DNA of 64,000 nt, taken from assembly GCA_038503035.1 (NCBI GenBank), contig JAVSML010025221.1, positions 1-64,000 of the forward strand, given 5' to 3'. Positions 23,928-34,655 of this stretch are shown one piece after another (within the stretch, counting starts at the first letter, position 1; each line of letters opens with the position of its first letter). The notes under the pieces are model-generated. The model worked only from the letters and a program-made list of their open reading frames with translations, was not told the origin of the DNA and did no database searches. Both the position numbers and the translations under genes were made by a program. This DNA comes from Crocodylus rhombifer (Eukaryota; Chordata; Crocodylia; Crocodylidae).

Positions 23928-24150
23928 TAGGGACAGAAGTTACACATAAACTAGTTTATGTGGTCAGAAACTGGTTTAAACCTGTAACAGAACAGAAGCT
24001 CAGTGCACATAAACCAGTTTCAAAATGGCCAAAACTGGTTTAAGATGAACCCGGTTGAATGTATTATCAGACTTAGCTGATTTAGGTCAAACTGGTTTAT
24101 GAAACTTCTGTCCCAGACCTCTTCCTGTTTTAAGTTAAATCATAGTTTCT
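23928..24150. repeat. left arm of a 3.4-kb inverted-repeat mosaic
   Basis: It begins TAGGGACAGAAGTTACACAT and is rich in AAACTGGTTTA/AAACCAGTTT. It is the reverse complement counterpart of 26738-26951 plus 27262-27289. Shared landmarks are TAAGTCTGATA.TACATTCA and CATAAACCAGTTT next to GTGCACTGA. The stretch 23928-24115 also has its own inverted ends (TAGGGACAGAAGTT and AACTTCTGTCCCA), so it may be a small MITE that was duplicated. Confidence 0.75.
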
Positions 24151-24304
24151 GGGCTGGGTTTTCTCCTCTGGAGAGCAGGGTTGGCCCTGCCCCTTTGCTC
24201 TCTAGCTGGAGCAGTGAGGGCTGGTTGGCAAGGGGGCAGGCTGGGAAACCTGGTTGGGGATGGAACCCAGTTGGCCTGGCAGGGAGGAGGCAGCCCCTGC
24301 CAGG

Positions 24305-25096
24305 TTGGGCTGTGAGAAGCTTTGGTCCCTGATTCAATTCGACAGAGATTCGGCCCCATTTGGTGGCTGAATCTCCTAATCTGAATCAAATCAGAGGACC
24401 CTTTGATCTCTCCAAACTGAATCGGAACCCTTCAAATCAATTTGGAGAGATTTGGTGATTTGGACGTAGGCACAGCTTTAAATGTTTTTTCCACATACCT
24501 CTAGATAGCAGGCAGCTCATGAATGCTGAGATGCTGGGATGGATGGATCATCCCCCAGGAGCACAGGGAGTCCCCAGCATGCTTGGCAGCAGACCTGGGA
24601 GTGGACCAGAAGCATTTCTGTACAAGTCCAGGTCTGCTGGGGAGCATGCGGGGGCCCCTCCCCACCTCCCAGCTCAGCAGCTGGTGTTTCCTGGGTCTTG
24701 GGGATCACCTGAGATTCCCCTGTGGCTCAGTGGGAAGAGGGAGAGGCACACAGGGGGAGGGCAGCGTGCTCCCCGGTGGACCTGGAGGTGGACCAGAAGT
24801 ACTTCCAGTCCACTTTGAGGTTTGCTGCCAAGCACGTGAAGGACCCCCCCCCACTCCTGTGGGATGCTGTATCCACCCCAGAATTACCGTGTTCACAAGC
24901 CATGCTGGTACCTTGAGGTATGTAAACAATTTTTAAAAGCTGTGTCTGAATCGTTGATTCTCCAAATCAGTTTTGAATCTTCAGATTTGGATTTGGCCAA
25001 ATCAAATCAGGGACAGTGATCTGAATCAACGAATCGAATCACTGTCCCTGACTTGGGCTGAATCTGAATCGATTAGGGCCCACTTTGCCAGGCCTA
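24305..25096. mobile_element. foldback hAT-like transposon, copy 3 (inside the mosaic)
   Basis: The left end TTGGGCTGTGAGAAGCTTTG and the right end CACTTTGCCAGGCCTA resemble the TAGGGCTGTGCAAAG ends of copy 1. The outer parts share the GATTC/GAATC-rich pattern, for example CAAATCAATTTGGAGAGATT and GATCTGAATCAACGAATCGA. The core (24490-24930) is GC-rich with incidental frames. No target site duplication is visible. Confidence 0.65.
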
Positions 25097-25387
25097 TCCC
25101 TATTGCCAGGCCCCTTCCCCCTGCTTGAGCAGAGAGTGGGGAGGGGTGACCATGCCCCAGCTGAGGGCTTGCAGGCTGAAAAGAGGACACCAGCGGGGGC
25201 GGGGGGGCAGTCTCTTCCAGACTTTCCCCCACCACAAGCTTCCCCACTCCCTGTGCCTTGCTTTCCTACTTAAGTGGAGAATAGGGGGCATGGCTACACC
25301 CTGGCCAGGGGCTCGCAGGCTGAGGTAGGGATGGTGAGAAATGTTTTACATTCAAAATCTTGCCTAACTTTATTTCAACTCCTACAG

Positions 25388-25412
25388 CTGGTCTAATAAA
25401 AGATATCACCCC
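25388..25412. repeat. short dispersed repeat fragment
   Basis: CTGGTCTAATAAAAGATATC is shared with the segment at 18206, supporting a common dispersed repeat of unknown family. Confidence 0.4.
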
Positions 25413-25832
25413 CCTCCTCCCTCCCCCCAAAAATCCTTGACTTTCATAATTCCTGGATCATCTTGCTTATGACATCACTCCAACAGGTAGGTCCTTATGG
25501 AATATGTGAGGACTATAGGCTATCACAGCCCTTGTTTAACAGTTCATGGGTTGGGACTCTAGGGGGTCAATCCAACCCCCCAAGGGTCACCAACACCTGC
25601 TTGCCTCCTTGACTGCCTGGATGCCTATTTCCTCACCTGCCAGGCCTTGATGAATTCATTTATTGTAACCCCTCAGTCAGAACTGGGGAGCAATCCCTCT
25701 GGGGCCCTCTCCTTCTCACATCATAGGGCCTTCCCTATGCCCTGTCTTTTCCCTAGGCCATGGCCCACTCACCAGATAGTCTAACACTCATAGTCTATCA
25801 CTCTTCTGATCCTGTGGGGCTCTCTGTTCAAC

Positions 25833-26010
25833 TAGGGACAGACATTCAAGAAGCCTGAGCCTGAATTGATTCAACCTTTGCAGGTTAATTTAACCTGGCT
25901 AGGCTGAACTGGTTTCCAACCATACAGACAATCCCTCTGGACTGACGACATTCAGGCACATGTCTGTAGTGGCTCAGGATAGAAGCTGGGGGGGCACCAG
26001 AGCAGCCCTC
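25833..26010. repeat. dispersed inverted-repeat-type element end
   Basis: It starts TAGGGACAGACATTCAAGAA and continues CTGAATTGATTCAACCTTTG. It is clearly related to 38802-38970 (CTGAATCAATTCGGTCTTTG) and to the TAGGGACAG terminus at 23928. The opposite end was not located, so it is either truncated or uses the terminus at 27289. Confidence 0.5.
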
Positions 26011-26737
26011 CCTGCCCTTCCACAGAGCTAAACTGAGGGGAGAGTGGCCAGGCCCCAGCAGGGCTCTTATTAGGGAGGGGTGTGAACCCCATCCTGCCTG
26101 CAGTCCCAAGCTTTTCCCTGCTCGCTGCTCAAGGGGCCGGAGTGTTGTCAGCCCCCAGCACTGGGCTAGCACTCTGAGGCAAGTGGTGTGAGGTATGCAT
26201 TGCATGCATCTGTTGCTGATACGGAGCTTTTCGCTCTCCCTTCCTGCAGCAAATTGACAGGTAAGCAAGCCAGGGAGAGGGGAGAGCTGATAACAGTGTT
26301 TATCTCCCTTATCTCAGTGTTTATTGCCCTATTTAAGAAAACAACAGAGAGCCATTACCAGCTATCTGTTGATTCAGCACAGACCCAGAATGAGGTCTGC
26401 TGGCTGCACAGACAGCTCAGGAGTGCAGAGGGGAGGGGGAATTAGCAGACAGTGGTGAGGGGGAGGGAGGGGAGCAAACAGCTCTTCTCAAACAGCCTTT
26501 CCAAGGAAGGACACTAAGCTACCTGTTGATTACCTCCAAAATGCCTGTCTGCCTTTGTCTCTCCCACAGCAGGGCTGTAGCCTGCATGTGGTCTGCTAGC
26601 TGATGTGGAAGTGTCTGCATAAGGTGGAGAAGTAAGGGGAAATAATGCTTGCTTAGTATGGAGAAGCCAGGCAGAGGCAGAGAGGAGGGGCCAGCCCTGC
26701 TGTGGAGCAGAGAGCCTTGTTGGGATGTTGGGGGACT

Positions 26738-27289
26738 CTGGTTAATCTTAAACCAGCAAGGGGTCTGGGACAGACATCGCATAAACTGGTCTGAGCTGAA
26801 TCAGTTAAGTCTGATACTACATTCAGCCAGGTTTATCTCAAACTGGTTTATCTCAAACTGGTTTCAGCCATTTTCAAACTGGTTTATGTGCACTGAACAT
26901 CTGTTCTGTTACAGATTTTAACCAGTTTCTGGTCACTTAAACCAGTTCATGAATGGCCCGTGGCCCCGGTGGCTGGCGGGGGGCACAGCGGCAGCAGTAA
27001 GTGGGAGCTCCTCCAGATGCAGCTGGTGCTGTCAGCAGCGGTGGGGAGCACCAACCAGGGGTTGGTGACCACCCGCAGCCGTTGCTGGCAGTGTTGGCAG
27101 CAGCCAGTGGCGACTGCGGACTACCCGCAGACACCGCTGGCGGCGAGCGGCGACTGCCTGCAGGCACCACCAACAGAGTTGGCGGCACCTTTTTGTAGGG
27201 TGTGCACTGCCATACTGAGGTGCACATGCACCTGCGTGTACCCCCTATGCATCACCTATGGACCGGTTTATGTGTAATATCTATCCCTA
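26738..27289. repeat. right arm of the 3.4-kb inverted-repeat mosaic, interrupted
   Basis: 26738-26951 is the inverse of the left arm at 23928-24150. The last piece, 27262-27289, ends ATCTATCCCTA, pairing with the left terminus TAGGGACAG. Between them sits a 310-bp insertion. Without that insertion the arm would be about 240 bp. The flanking 8-mers of the whole element (TCCTAGGC and ACCTTCAT) do not match. Confidence 0.7.
26952..27261. mobile_element. unclassified 310-bp insertion flanked by an 11-bp direct repeat
   Basis: The insertion splits the right arm and is bordered by ACCAGTTCATG (26941-26951) and ACCGGTTTATG (27262-27272), 9 of 11 identical. It is GC-rich (GGCCCGTGGCCCCGGTGGCT) and has no recognised domain. 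A repeat of 11 bp is longer than typical for hAT elements, which may point to a retroposed sequence. There is no poly-A tail. Confidence 0.5.
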
Positions 27290-28984
27290 ACCTTCATGTC
27301 CTCCACAGAGACACCTCACACCTTTTCCCAATTGTCCACATTTCATCTTCTGTACCTGGCAGTGTCCTCTCCAGGCTTAGGCTCAGGCTGACGCTGCCCA
27401 TAATCCACTGACTAGATCTGTCATATATAGCCAGGAGCTGGTGGGGCAGGGATGGGGTGGGACTGGGCTCCTAGTTTGGGCCTGCTGCCTTAAAAGCATA
27501 GGCACTATTTTTCTCTCCTTTCTAATGGGGCCAAGGGCCCTGCCATTACACCTTGTCAAAATGCAACATGCCCAAGTAGACTGGCAAAACTATATATTAA
27601 CCTTGTTTGACAAATGGTTACTTCAGCATTGTCAGGTTGATTACCCCAGGTTTTAGATGCTGGCAGCACGTGAAAATCTCATGAAACAGAATTCTCAGAT
27701 GTATTATCATGGACAGCAAGACTTGGCATTATCCCAGATGAGGAGATGCTGAAGAAATCCTCAGTGACTTGTTTTCCTCTAAAAGGTTCAAAGAAGATGC
27801 AGCTGCAAGTCTTGACTCCCTTGCATAATCTTTCTTTGTAACTATTACAAACTATGAGTCAGGAACAGTATGGGGGAATGTTTGAATGATGTTTCTGCAA
27901 TGGTTTGAAGAAAAGTTGCGGCACCACCAGAAGTAAGAGCAGTCCCGCCCTGCATTCAGTTTTAACAAACGGAACAACATTCTGAAGTACAATTAGAAGA
28001 AAGCTGAAAAAATTAGAAGGAAGTATTGCTGAGAACAAATATGGCCCGTGTTCTCAGGGAACTAGTACATTTCTGAGTGGAAATCTGTGCAAACACAGCA
28101 TTCAGCCTCCTGACTGAGGTTTAGAATAGACATGCACGTCCTGAGGGAACCCAGGGAAGTTCACACTATTACCAGGTCTCCTAAGGGATGTTCTGGAAGC
28201 AGGACTTCAGCCCCTTCCACTCCAGCAAGAGCTCAAGGAGGATTTCTCAGAAGTGCCATCATTTCCTGTTTGTTTTTAGAGACGTTCTTCTGCCAGTGGA
28301 CAGCTGTACGGTCTGGAAGGAAAACATTTATCTCTACAATAATAACCAAGCGTGGGATAGACAAGCTGTTCAGAATTATTGACTAGTTTAGGACAGTTTT
28401 TTAGATGGTTCAGGTTAGCAACCCCTTTTCTAAAGTTAAAATCCACAAACCCCCTAAGACAGCAGATATATAATATATTAGTATAAATTACTTGACAGGT
28501 TGTAAAAAGCAAGGTTATTTTGCCGAACCACCTATATATTATTGGGAGAGAAGCTAGACAAGCTTTCAGGCACAAAATGTTCTCTCTATTTTGAGAATAA
28601 AATAATTAAAGACTAAACAAAATAGAAGGTAAAACAATGATGTTTTGTCATAGCATTTAATGAAGTAGTCTGTCTCCTATGAATATTTACTGAATGATTC
28701 AGTCTCTAGGGTAACACTCTGCCTCATCTTCAGTTACGTTTAACTCTGTTAAGTCTATAAAAATAGTCACATAGAAAGGGATGAGGTTAGTAAACCTATG
28801 CAGTTATCACAGGTAGCTACATACCAAGGAAAAGTGAGATGAAATAAATAAAACTAATCATCTAAAGGGAAAAAAAAATTAAAGACTACTATTACCTGTG
28901 AAGTTTGGAGAGGTTACCATACGGAGCATGTAAATGGCAGAGAGCCATAAAACCATTGTTTTTAGGGTCCAGTACAGTTATACA
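27290..28984. other. non-coding stretch without recognised features
   Basis: Mixed-composition DNA. Frames at 28132-28386 and 28276-28575 show no domain or splice pattern that could be supported. Confidence 0.35.
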
Positions 28985-29640
28985 TTTTTGTTCTCAGACC
29001 CATCTTCTGAAGTATTGTATAAGTTAGCCAGTTAGTCTCTAAGGCTGCTTTCTGCCTGACTACAGACTAACACAGCTAGCTACTTCTCTCTACTTCTACA
29101 AGGACTGCGAGGCCAACAATGGAGTGGTTGTTAGAGCTCTGAGAATTGTGATGAGGTGTTTCTGTCCTTTATCATTTTTCTGTAAGAATTCACTCTGGAG
29201 TGTAATCATTGTTTATTTCCACCCACAGATTTTCTATGAGGGCTTTTGGTGGCTGAATGAGGCATATTACATTTCATGATAGATGTGCAAGATCCATGAT
29301 TTGTTGCAGGATGTGTTGATTATGGTGATGATGAAGATGCATTGGCAGGCTTTGCATTTGTTGTGCTTGGTGTTTGTTGATCAGCAGGGAGTTTGTTTTT
29401 GATGAGCTGAGTAAAATGAGGAAATTGTTTGAAAGCTAGGAGCAGAAGGGGGCTTGTAATATTTCTTCTAAAGGTGTGATCGTCTTCAAGAATAAGCTGC
29501 AATTTTTTCATGATCATTCTTGTAGGTTCCAGTGTGGGATGGCATGTAACATTGATGGATGTGAAGCCAGGAGGCTTATCTTTTTGTGTTGTAGGGGGTT
29601 TGTGATAGGTATTTGAATGGGTTATGCCTACAATACATAT
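28985..29640 (-). mobile_element. possible Penelope-like retroelement remnant, minus strand
   Basis: Read on the minus strand, 29517-29320 gives MIMKKLQLILEDDHTFRRN and then AFKQFPHFTQLIKNKLP, the style of sequence seen before the cysteine motif and nuclease in Penelope-like elements. It is partly comparable to KPVRKIINQLQLIIEKYQ in the copy at 16815. Downstream frames on the same strand are broken. The low-coordinate edge (28985-29090) contains AGTTAGTCTCTAAGG and TGACTACAGACTAACACAGC, likely the element's 3' end. The classification is an inference. Confidence 0.45.
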
Positions 29641-29808
29641 GTGGCATTTTTGTCATCTGGACTCTCTAATTTATTTCTACCAGTTTTGAACAACTAGCAT
29701 CTTTCCATAATATTCTCTATGATATAATTTTAGACTAATATCAGCCTTCTAGTTATCCCAATCAACATGCAGAACAGCACTTTACAAAACAAGTTTATAT
29801 TAAAATAA

Positions 29809-30738
29809 TAGGCGTGTGCAAAGCTTCGGTTGCCAATTCAATTCAGAGAACATTTGGCCCGATTTGGAGGCCAAATCACCAAATCCGAATCAAATTGGGA
29901 GACCAAAAATAACCTCTGAATCCAATTCAGGTTCTCCGAATCAATTTGGAAAAGATTTGGAGATTCAGAAGGCAGTCTTTCAGGGGAACATAAACTGAGA
30001 AGAGGGAGGGAAAGTGGGGGGGGAAAGATTGACATCTGTAACTAGTCAGCGACTGTGCTCTTTCCCTGAGTCCCCTTCCAATCACAGCGTTCTGGGGGAG
30101 GGACGTAGAAACAGCACATAAGCCTCTGTCTGCAGCCTTTCTGTCCTTTTTGTAAGCTGTTTCTGCCTGAGCACTGGGAAGGCTCCCTGTTACAGGCTAT
30201 CATCCCTGCCGTTTTCCTCCCGCTGCACCTTAATACACACACACAGTCACACATGTCATGAGTTTTGCTTGTTAGCACCTTGAGGTACAGTTTCCCAGAA
30301 ACTGCTACACTTATTTCCTTGAAACCTGGCAAGCTTCATGGCCTCAGCAGGGGCTCCAGTGCCTGCTGTTTTTATCCTGCTGTGCCTTAACACACACACA
30401 CAGACAAAGTCACGACTTTTGCTTGTCAGCACCTTGAGGTGCAGTTTCCCAGAAACCCCATAACCTATCTTCTTGAAACTTGGCAGGCTTCATGCTGTCA
30501 GAAGGGACTTCCATCCTTGCTGTTCTTATCCAAATCTGCCAGAAAAAATGACAAAGCTACAGGTATTTCAGTGATTCCCCATTATAGTCTATGGCCGAAT
30601 CTCTGAATCTTTCCAAATCAGTGCCAAATCTTCCAAAGCGAATTTGGCCAAATCAGTTCAGGACAGTGATCTGAATCGAATCACTGTCATCTGAATCGGC
30701 TGAATCTGAATCGAATAGTTCCCTATTTGCACAATAAG
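29809..30738. mobile_element. foldback hAT-like transposon, copy 4
   Basis: The left end TAGGCGTGTGCAAAGCTTCG matches copies 1 and 2. The right end ...CCCTATTTGCACA is decayed. The outer parts are GAATC/GATTC-rich (CTCCGAATCAATTTGG; GTGATCTGAATCGAATCACT). The core contains CTTGAAACTTGGCAGGCTTC and TTCCCCATTATAGTCTATGG, shared with copy 2. Two tandem-like internal segments (about 30230-30340 and 30385-30490) both carry AGCACCTTGAGG and TTTCCCAGAAAC. The right target site duplication is lost. Confidence 0.75.
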
Positions 30739-31310
30739 TACTCCAGAAACTACCACACCTTCACAAAGGCTGCTTGCAGACATGAAAAAACAAACAAACC
30801 ACGCTTTACCAGAAGAAGCAGTGCACTACTTTGACTTGGCTTGGCAGCATCTATATAGATATGGGGCTTCAGCAGGGCTTTTTGGTGCTTTGATCTAACA
30901 TCTGGTTCAATCAGCTGTTAAATAAGATTGCCAAAAAACCCCCACTAAAGCACCTGATCTATACAGATGTTGGGTGAGCTGGGTCCAATAAAGGCGCTGC
31001 CTCTTTTGGGCACATGTGGGGCTTGGCACAGGAACATGCCTAGTTTAATGGAAAGTGCTGGTTTTTTTGTGTTTTTTAATATCTGCAAGCAGCCAAAATC
31101 AGTAACCACCCCAAATATAGCAAGAAAGCTGTAATTGATAGGTAGTCTCTCAGATACCACCACATCCACCCTGAGTAGAATACTTGTGACACCTACTTCA
31201 CCAACCAAAAAGATGTTTCACATAGCAAGGACACCCCAGGGAAGAAATAGTCTGCACTGACAGAGGATATTTGACCATTCACTAAGGTTGTGCAGGGGGA
31301 GGTATTTTCT
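30739..31310 (+). mobile_element. Penelope-like remnant interrupted by a MITE
   Basis: 31095-31310 parallels 16572-16730 of the other Penelope-like copy: AAAATCAGTAACCACCCCAA versus AAAATTAGCAATCATCCCAA, then CTTGTGACACCTACTTC versus CTCGTGACACCCATCCT. The piece before the MITE (30739-30767, CTACCACACCTTCACAAA) continues the homology. The MITE therefore sits inside the element, and no intact frame remains. Confidence 0.6.
30768..31094. mobile_element. MITE family with GGCTGCWTGCAGA ends, copy B
   Basis: The left end GGCTGCTTGCAGACATGAAA and the right end TTTTTTAATATCTGCAAGCA plus GCC are inverted repeats of about 30 bp. The body matches copy A at 17789. It is inserted into a Penelope-like remnant, and comparison with the uninterrupted copy suggests that only A residues, about 3 bp, were duplicated at the target. 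Confidence 0.85.
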
Positions 31311-32290
31311 TGGACTGAGATTGCAATACTATTTTCAGTGCCTTACAACTGTCTTTTGTTACCTATCTTTTGTGGTCATCATGACCCACTGGTTGAGAAA
31401 TGCTTATGTAGGAAGTCAGAACTCTCTTCTTTTCCACAATAATAGCACATTCAGAAAATAAGATGCAAACTGTGTTAACTGGCAAGATAATATTTTAAGA
31501 ACAGTATTGCAGAAGCCTGACAGTTTCTCATAACCCTAGACACCTATAAACACAGGTCAGCTGTTTTGTTGGCATTTATAACTAAAAAGATATATTGATA
31601 AACAGCCTTAACAAATAGAAACAATTATATTATTTACTGCCTCTTATTTCCCTGGTGCCAACCCAATGGCCTAAGTAGGAGACATGAAGTGGAAAATTCA
31701 CCTGTTGTTGGATCAACTTTGGGCTGTAAAATTGGCATAGCCAGCTCTCTACCATTTGCCCTCAGTTGGCATGGGGGAAGGTACTTCTGGAGGAGCAGTC
31801 TGCTGAGGACATTATTTGTTGACCTAGCCACAGATGAACTGAGGCTGCTCTGATTTATGCTGGAGGCAAGACAGCTTTTGGTAGTCATCTTTCTCTTTCT
31901 TCATGCATTTTATTGGGGTTTTTGTATCTGAACACAGTTAGACCAGGGGTTTGGGAGCCATGATTCATAAATTGAACATCAGTTTCTCTCTCCCTTTAAA
32001 AGTTGTTCTAAGTATGAATTTTCTAAGTAAGAATTAATCCAGTTCTCACTTGCAAGAGGACGAAGCCTGGGAGATCAAGAACCATGGGAGAGTGGCATGG
32101 ATTCCATGGCTTTTTCAGATTATGCAGTATTTGTTTTTTGATCTTTCCTAAAAATGCCTACAATGAAATAGGAAAAAAAGTCTAGGAATCAGTAATCACT
32201 TTGGGATCTTGGTCACTGGAGTCCGCATATAAAACTCTGCATGTTTTATACAGCTCCCAAGTGCATACTAGAAAACTTTCAGGTCTTGTC
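31311..32290. other. non-coding stretch with a hAT end fragment
   Basis: TGACCCACTGGTTGAGAAAT followed by GCTTA at about 31381-31405 is the inverse of the CAGCATTTTTCAACC-type end at 13500, so a fragment of that hAT family lies here. Nothing else was recognised. Confidence 0.4.
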
Positions 32291-32298
32291 TAATAAAT

Positions 32299-32749
32299 CA
32301 GGACTGTCCAACTGGTGGCACCTGAAGGCATATGGCATATGGGTTTCTGCATGCCCATCCCTGTTCTCCCTGCCCCTGCCAGGACCTGTATGCGAAGCAG
32401 GGGAGGGGAGGGCAGACTGCTTGTGCTATACATGAGATAAGCAGGAGCTGGGCTGTTCACAGTGCAGGTGGGTACACGACAAGGAGGGGGGATGTTGTGC
32501 ACAAGGCTATGGGGAGGTCAGTAGGCAACGTGTACTTTGCGGTGGGGGGGAGCTGGGCTGTCTGTGTGGCTGGGTGGGAGTGGTGGAGCCAGGCTTCCCC
32601 AGAGGCACATGTAGACAGGAAGGGTGCCAGTTGGGCCATGTGTGAGGTTGGGGGGTTGCAGTAGGCTGCCCACACAGTGAGGGAGGACCAGGGGAGGGTC
32701 TGTGGCTGTGATTGTGGCCTGTGTAATATGTGGAAGTTGGACAACTCTG
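32299..32749. mobile_element. non-autonomous hAT-like transposon, 451 bp
   Basis: The left end CAGGACTGTCCAACTGGTGG and the right end GGAAGTTGGACAACTCTG are imperfect inverted repeats. Flanking 8-mers TAATAAAT (32291-32298) and CAATAAGG (32750-32757) match at 5 of 8. The body is GC-rich and non-coding; open frames on both strands are incidental. Confidence 0.75.
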
Positions 32750-32757
32750 CAATAAGG

Positions 32758-33110
32758 GCTCCATAGGCAGACCAACACTGAGGTCAACATGTTTCAAGGA
32801 CAGAGCAGAGTTGCTCTGTGTATGATTTTCAGGTATCAAATTAACTGAAAATTTTCTATAAAGAAAGATCTAATGTGACCTTTGGGACTAAGCATTATAT
32901 TCTCTATATTCTTTTTATTGATTCTTTTTATTTAGAAATTGATACCCTTCAGTTTCTGCATCCACAGAATACTGACCAATTTCTTCATGTTCTTTCAAGT
33001 GCAACCGAAACCCCATGCATCTTGGGAAAAAAGTCCCTCCTTTCATCAAACATTTATAAAACAAACAACACAGAACAAAATCTAATTAAATCCCAGGTCA
33101 GTGCATCACA
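32758..33110. other. non-coding stretch between two hAT elements
   Basis: No recognised feature. It lies between two transposons that both carry target site duplications. Confidence 0.4.
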
Positions 33111-33118
33111 CTCTAAAT

Positions 33119-33672
33119 CAGGGGCAGGCAAAGTGCAACCCGCAGGCTGGACTGGGCCCATGGTGGACTCCATTTCCCAGCAGCCCTTGCCCGCATTGTT
33201 GCAGCCCATTTCAATGGAGACCCCAGAAGCCGTGAGACAGTGACAGCACAGAGCCAGGGTTTCTACAGAGACTGGCCCCAGTAGCACTGGCAGGGTGCGT
33301 GGCTGGGTGGGTAGCTGCTTCAAGGCTAGGATCCTGCAGTGGTGTCAGCGTGATCCAGAGCTGGGGCAGAGCCACGACTGGCTGCCTGCATGCTTTGGGC
33401 AGGGATGTGCAGGCAGTGGATTGTAGCTCTGTCCCATTTCTGGACCATGCTATCACTGCCACAAGATCCCAGACCTAGCCCTGGAGCACCTCCCTGCCCA
33501 GCCATGTGCTCTGCCAGTGCTGCTGAGGCTGGTCTCCATGGAATCCCTGGCCTTGCCCTGTCACCCCCCACCACTTCTGGGGTCTCCCTGGAAACGCCTC
33601 AGCAGTGTGGGCAGGGGCTGCTGGGAAATGGAGGCTGGCTGCTGGCTAGATCCACCATTTTGCCCACCCCTG
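33119..33672. mobile_element. non-autonomous hAT transposon with perfect 8-bp target duplication
   Basis: The left end CAGGGGCAGGCAAAGTG and the right end CATTTTGCCCACCCCTG are inverted repeats. The 8-mer CTCTAAAT is present exactly at 33111-33118 and 33673-33680. Those features define a hAT-superfamily insertion of 554 bp. There is no transposase. Internal GC-rich frames on both strands show no domains. Confidence 0.93.
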
Positions 33673-33680
33673 CTCTAAAT

Positions 33681-34311
33681 TCACCTTCCTGAGGGAAAGA
33701 ATAATTTAGGTCTCAAGCCTGCAAAGTGCATATGTTAAGAATATTTTAGATATGCTTGAAGTGAGGCTACTACAAAAAAATTCAAAGCACAAATTTCCTC
33801 AGCCTTTTATAGATAAGAGTGTAGCCATATAACAACCAGGCTTTGCTACAGCTACACTTGAACCATTTAAGCTAGGGGTGTCTGCCTATGTGCGGAAGAA
33901 CTGTTAAGATTCAGAATAATTCTGATTATTGTCTTCAGAGATCTGCTTTTCCTTTCTCCATTTGCTATAACTGCATGTAGAAGAGATTTGATTTTGTTGG
34001 CAGGCCATTCAGGATTGAGATCCAACTCTTGAACTGGCTGAGGAACTCTGATACATTAGGAAGTTTAGGGCATTAGCAGCTAGATATTCAGTGTAAGAGC
34101 CATCCTGCCAGTTGAAGACAGTATGACTTAGCATAGTGATACACTGAAAGCAAGTGATGTTATAATATACCATATTTGTTTATATACTATGCATTGCCAA
34201 ATAGTACGTGCCCCTTACTTTGGGAAGGAGCAATGAAGCAAAACAGATTTTTCCAGTGTTATGGCTCTGTTCTGATCCCAGGGGCAGAATTCATTCTGCA
34301 GTATCAACAAA
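33681..34311. other. non-coding stretch without recognised features
   Basis: AT-rich sequence upstream of a strong hairpin. No repeat or exon identified. Confidence 0.4.
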
Positions 34312-34407
34312 AGCTACAGTATTAACCCTTTCATAGCCACTGCTGAATTGGTAGAAGACTTTGGCTGCAAATTCAGCAATGGCTATGAAAGGGTTAACAG
34401 TGTAGCT
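34312..34407. other. perfect-looking 38-bp-arm hairpin (possible small RNA precursor or palindromic MITE)
   Basis: The arms 34312-34349 and 34370-34407 are inverse to each other with three mismatches in 38 positions. The shared core is TTAACCCTTTCATAGCC. The loop is 20 nt. Total length (96 nt) and shape are within the range of a microRNA precursor, but a tiny palindromic transposon remnant is equally possible. No flanking direct repeat was noticed. Confidence 0.85.
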
Positions 34408-34655
34408 GACTCTGACCAGTGAACTTCAGCCTTTCTTCCCTGGGGCTGGCAGGGAGAGAGTATCATGTATTACAGGTCCCCATGCTTCCTCTGTTCTGGC
34501 ACAGAGAAATCCGCTTCTCTGCTTAAGACACTTCCAATTCTGGAGGGTTGAATTTTGGTAAAAAGGTATGAATAGTATGCGAGTAAATATGGTATAAGTT
34601 TATTAAATCATTGTATATTTTGCTTCCTAGATGCGTTATGCATGTTGTATGATAC
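34408..34655. other. non-coding spacer
   Basis: Nothing recognised between the hairpin and the LTR-like unit. Confidence 0.4.

Noticed and set aside
25833..27289. A single transposon from 25833 to 27289 based on TAGGGACAG / CTATCCCTA ends
   Set aside because: The flanking 8-mers TGTTCAAC and ACCTTCAT do not match, and the inner arm pairs better with 23928-24150.
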